Source: Paracyclopina nana (Eukaryota; Arthropoda; Copepoda; Cyclopoida; Cyclopettidae). From it: a DNA stretch of 64,000 nt. Made by a program: the position numbers and the translations under genes. The notes beneath the pieces are model-generated. The model did not search any database, was not told the origin of the DNA, and saw only the letters and a list, made by a program, of their open reading frames with translations. Positions within the stretch are counted from its first letter, which is position 1. Each line of letters begins with the position of its first letter. The stretch covers positions 1,860,001 to 1,924,000 of the forward strand of contig JAGUCH010000001.1 of NCBI GenBank assembly GCA_019096065.1. The letters are read 5' to 3'. Shown piece after piece: positions 61,923-64,000 of this stretch.

Positions 61923-64000
61923 GTAATCAGCGTATGGAGTAAAATAATTAGTCAAGTACAAAAAATGCAGAAATGCAACAAGAAATATGTTATCACGGAA
62001 TGCTGGCATTTTTCAAGCTAGATAAAACAGCCATTAAGTATTGGATATGCTTCGCAGCAGCGGTGGGAAAATCTCTTACTTGGTCGGGTTAATATGGCAT
62101 TTTTCAAATGCCCCACATAAGGACTTTTTTCCATGGAATTTTATCACACACTCATGGCTCAAAGTAGTAGTTTTGGCCCATTTTAAAGCAGAATATTGTT
62201 TTCTTCCCAAAAAGCCTAATAGGCTGATTTTATACATGTAGAAATGCATACGAGCATATAATGCGTATGAAACTCGCTGTTTTGCCCTACAGTGTATGGC
62301 TCAGAGGTAAAATGCAATTTTCCCCAGTTCAGTGAGGTGTCAAATTTAAGACCTGAAGTCGAAGATGATTTTTCTGCATTTTTGTGCTGCTGCTGCTGCT
62401 GGCACGTGCGATACAGATCTACTTTCGTAGATCTTAATCACTTGTGATTTTCATTGCATTTTCAGGTGGAAACCATTATTGCATGATGATGTGCAAGATC
62501 AATAACGACGTCATCACTGCTCAAGCTGGACAATCATGATTTGATGCAGTTTCGCACCACGCTGGGCCGCAGAAAAAAAAGAGCCTAAAAAACCTAAAAA
62601 AATGAAAACAATTGCATTTCAGCTTGTAATCACCAACTAAAGGGTAATAATTTTTAATTTTAAAAATCGAGGGCAATTTGAAAAAATTCTTTCTGTAGGG
62701 GGTTTGGGGGTGAAAGTCCCCACTGTGGGGTTGATGATAGTCATCGTCATCACGACATGTATCAGCAAATCCAATAGTCTTGTTCACGCCTATGGTAATC
62801 TAATCTTGAGCAGACAATCAGTAGTTGCGGGATAATATTGCAATACGAAGGAAAATCTCAAGTAGACACGCTTTAAAATATGGAGGTTTGACAATTCGGG
62901 CCATATCTATAAGCCACATTTTCCTAACAGGGAAAAAGACCGCATGTGTGTAGGGGACATTCCTCTCGTGCAGTAGCAATTCGGTCAAATAAGCTCAATT
63001 TCTGCGTTAGGAGATTTCAAACTCATCTGGAATGATGTTAACGACAGACACAGCTAGGGGGGTCTCCTAATTCAAGAAGTGCGAGCAAGACTTTGGAATT
63101 TTCCCTATGCTGCTGCTGCTGCTGTTTCAATCTGACGAAATTCGAGCTGAAAAATGCATTTTTTCTTTGGGCTTGCAGTTGCAGTAATTTGAGTTCTTGA
63201 CTTGTCAAACATGACATAAGAGGGGGGAAAATACGCTGCATGTAATGCAAACAGTAATTCCTCTTTTTCTCAGCCAAAAAAAAATTACCTTCATAATTAA
63301 AACCAGCCTAATAATCATAAATGGCTCCAGCATTTGAATTCTAGCATTTTTGCCAGAATTGCTGCTATACTAAGGATGTTGTAAAAAGGCAATTTCCACC
63401 ATGGAGGAGCATAATGGAGATTGTTCTCTCATCAGACATTCCTCTGAATATATAGCATTTGAATGCTAACACTTTTAGTTCACAGCTCCTCGGCAAAATG
63501 GAGGTCATTTTGACTGGTTCATCAGTGGCTTTGGCAAAAATGCCATGAATCATCTTGGAGCCATGCATATGCAAAACTGGCCCTGAGGGCCTGGAATTCG
63601 TGATCATCCATTCATTGGAGTGCTGACTTGTCTTCTTATCCTCCCCCTACTACTCGATTTTGTGAAACTGCATAATCATCGCATTGTTGAGCAGCGCATG
63701 GAAAAGGCTTGCATAAAAAAGCAGCCAGAAGCAATTGGAGCAATAACCATTGGCCCCAGAGCAATAAAAATAAAATGAGCAGAGACATTGTCTTCTCTCT
63801 TGATGGCAGTAATTTCTATTAAGGGCCAATACACTCGTTCCTATACAGCTCTGAGCTCTCAGTCAGGATTAGGGTTCACTTGGGGGAAAAAAACTCAGCT
63901 GGCAAAAAAGGCCAAGACAAAAACTTTTTAAATAATGTCTTCTTTCAAAGCCACTTTTTGCCTTCCCTTCTATGCTGTGTACTTCAGTGTAACATAAATT
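61923..64000. other. Noncoding stretch with CTG runs
   Basis: Contains (CTG)n runs at about 62385-62402 and 63108-63124 and the palindrome CCCCACTGTGGGG near 62718-62730. No gene, RNA or element with termini is recognised. Confidence 0.45.

Overview
This is a eukaryotic, probably invertebrate animal sequence: AT-rich, gene-poor, and dominated by noncoding DNA, small foldback transposons and simple repeats. One host gene is supported with confidence, a sestrin (GATOR2/mTORC1 nutrient and stress regulator). Five 3' exons lie on the + strand at 31840-36774, with consistent GT/AG splice sites and reading phase. They encode the C-terminal 356 residues and stop. I could not find the exons for roughly the first 120 residues; they must be far upstream or outside the window. 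A degenerate immunoglobulin-type exon resembling the sidestep/beat type on the - strand (52665-52803) points weakly to an arthropod. I cannot name the species.

Layout. 1-2.6 kb: nothing recognisable. 2.62-3.6 kb: a nest of ~145-bp foldback elements (families A and B) followed by two tandem arrays, 18 units of 18 bp and 4 units of 22 bp. 3.6-31.8 kb: long noncoding DNA holding two 393-bp elements in opposite orientation (family C, 8.9 and 21.1 kb), a second nest (12.39-13.55 kb: inverted-repeat arms, a third family B copy, and a 460-bp element F), and a 222-bp element with a TTA target duplication (D, 18.5 kb). 31.84-37.12 kb: sestrin exons, with a foldback element and a tandem duplication in the introns. 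38.17-39.5 kb: an unusual array in which GAAAGAC recurs about 30 times on one strand. 40.5-42.4 kb: a more CpG-rich stretch. 43.36-47.80 kb: an apparently complete PIF/Harbinger DNA transposon with matching terminal repeats, a Myb/SANT-like gene on +, and a DDE transposase with intact catalytic residues on -. 47.8-64 kb: mostly noncoding, with the Ig exon relic and another family A element at 61.8 kb.

How it fits together. The two Harbinger genes are the usual pair for that superfamily: a nuclease plus a Myb-like partner that binds DNA and helps bring the transposase to it. The short elements with 3-bp target duplications are nonautonomous relatives of DNA transposons. Their nesting gives an insertion order and internal empty sites for comparison. 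Sestrin is the only clear host gene, and several residues that matter for leucine sensing and peroxidase activity in human Sestrin2 are changed in it.
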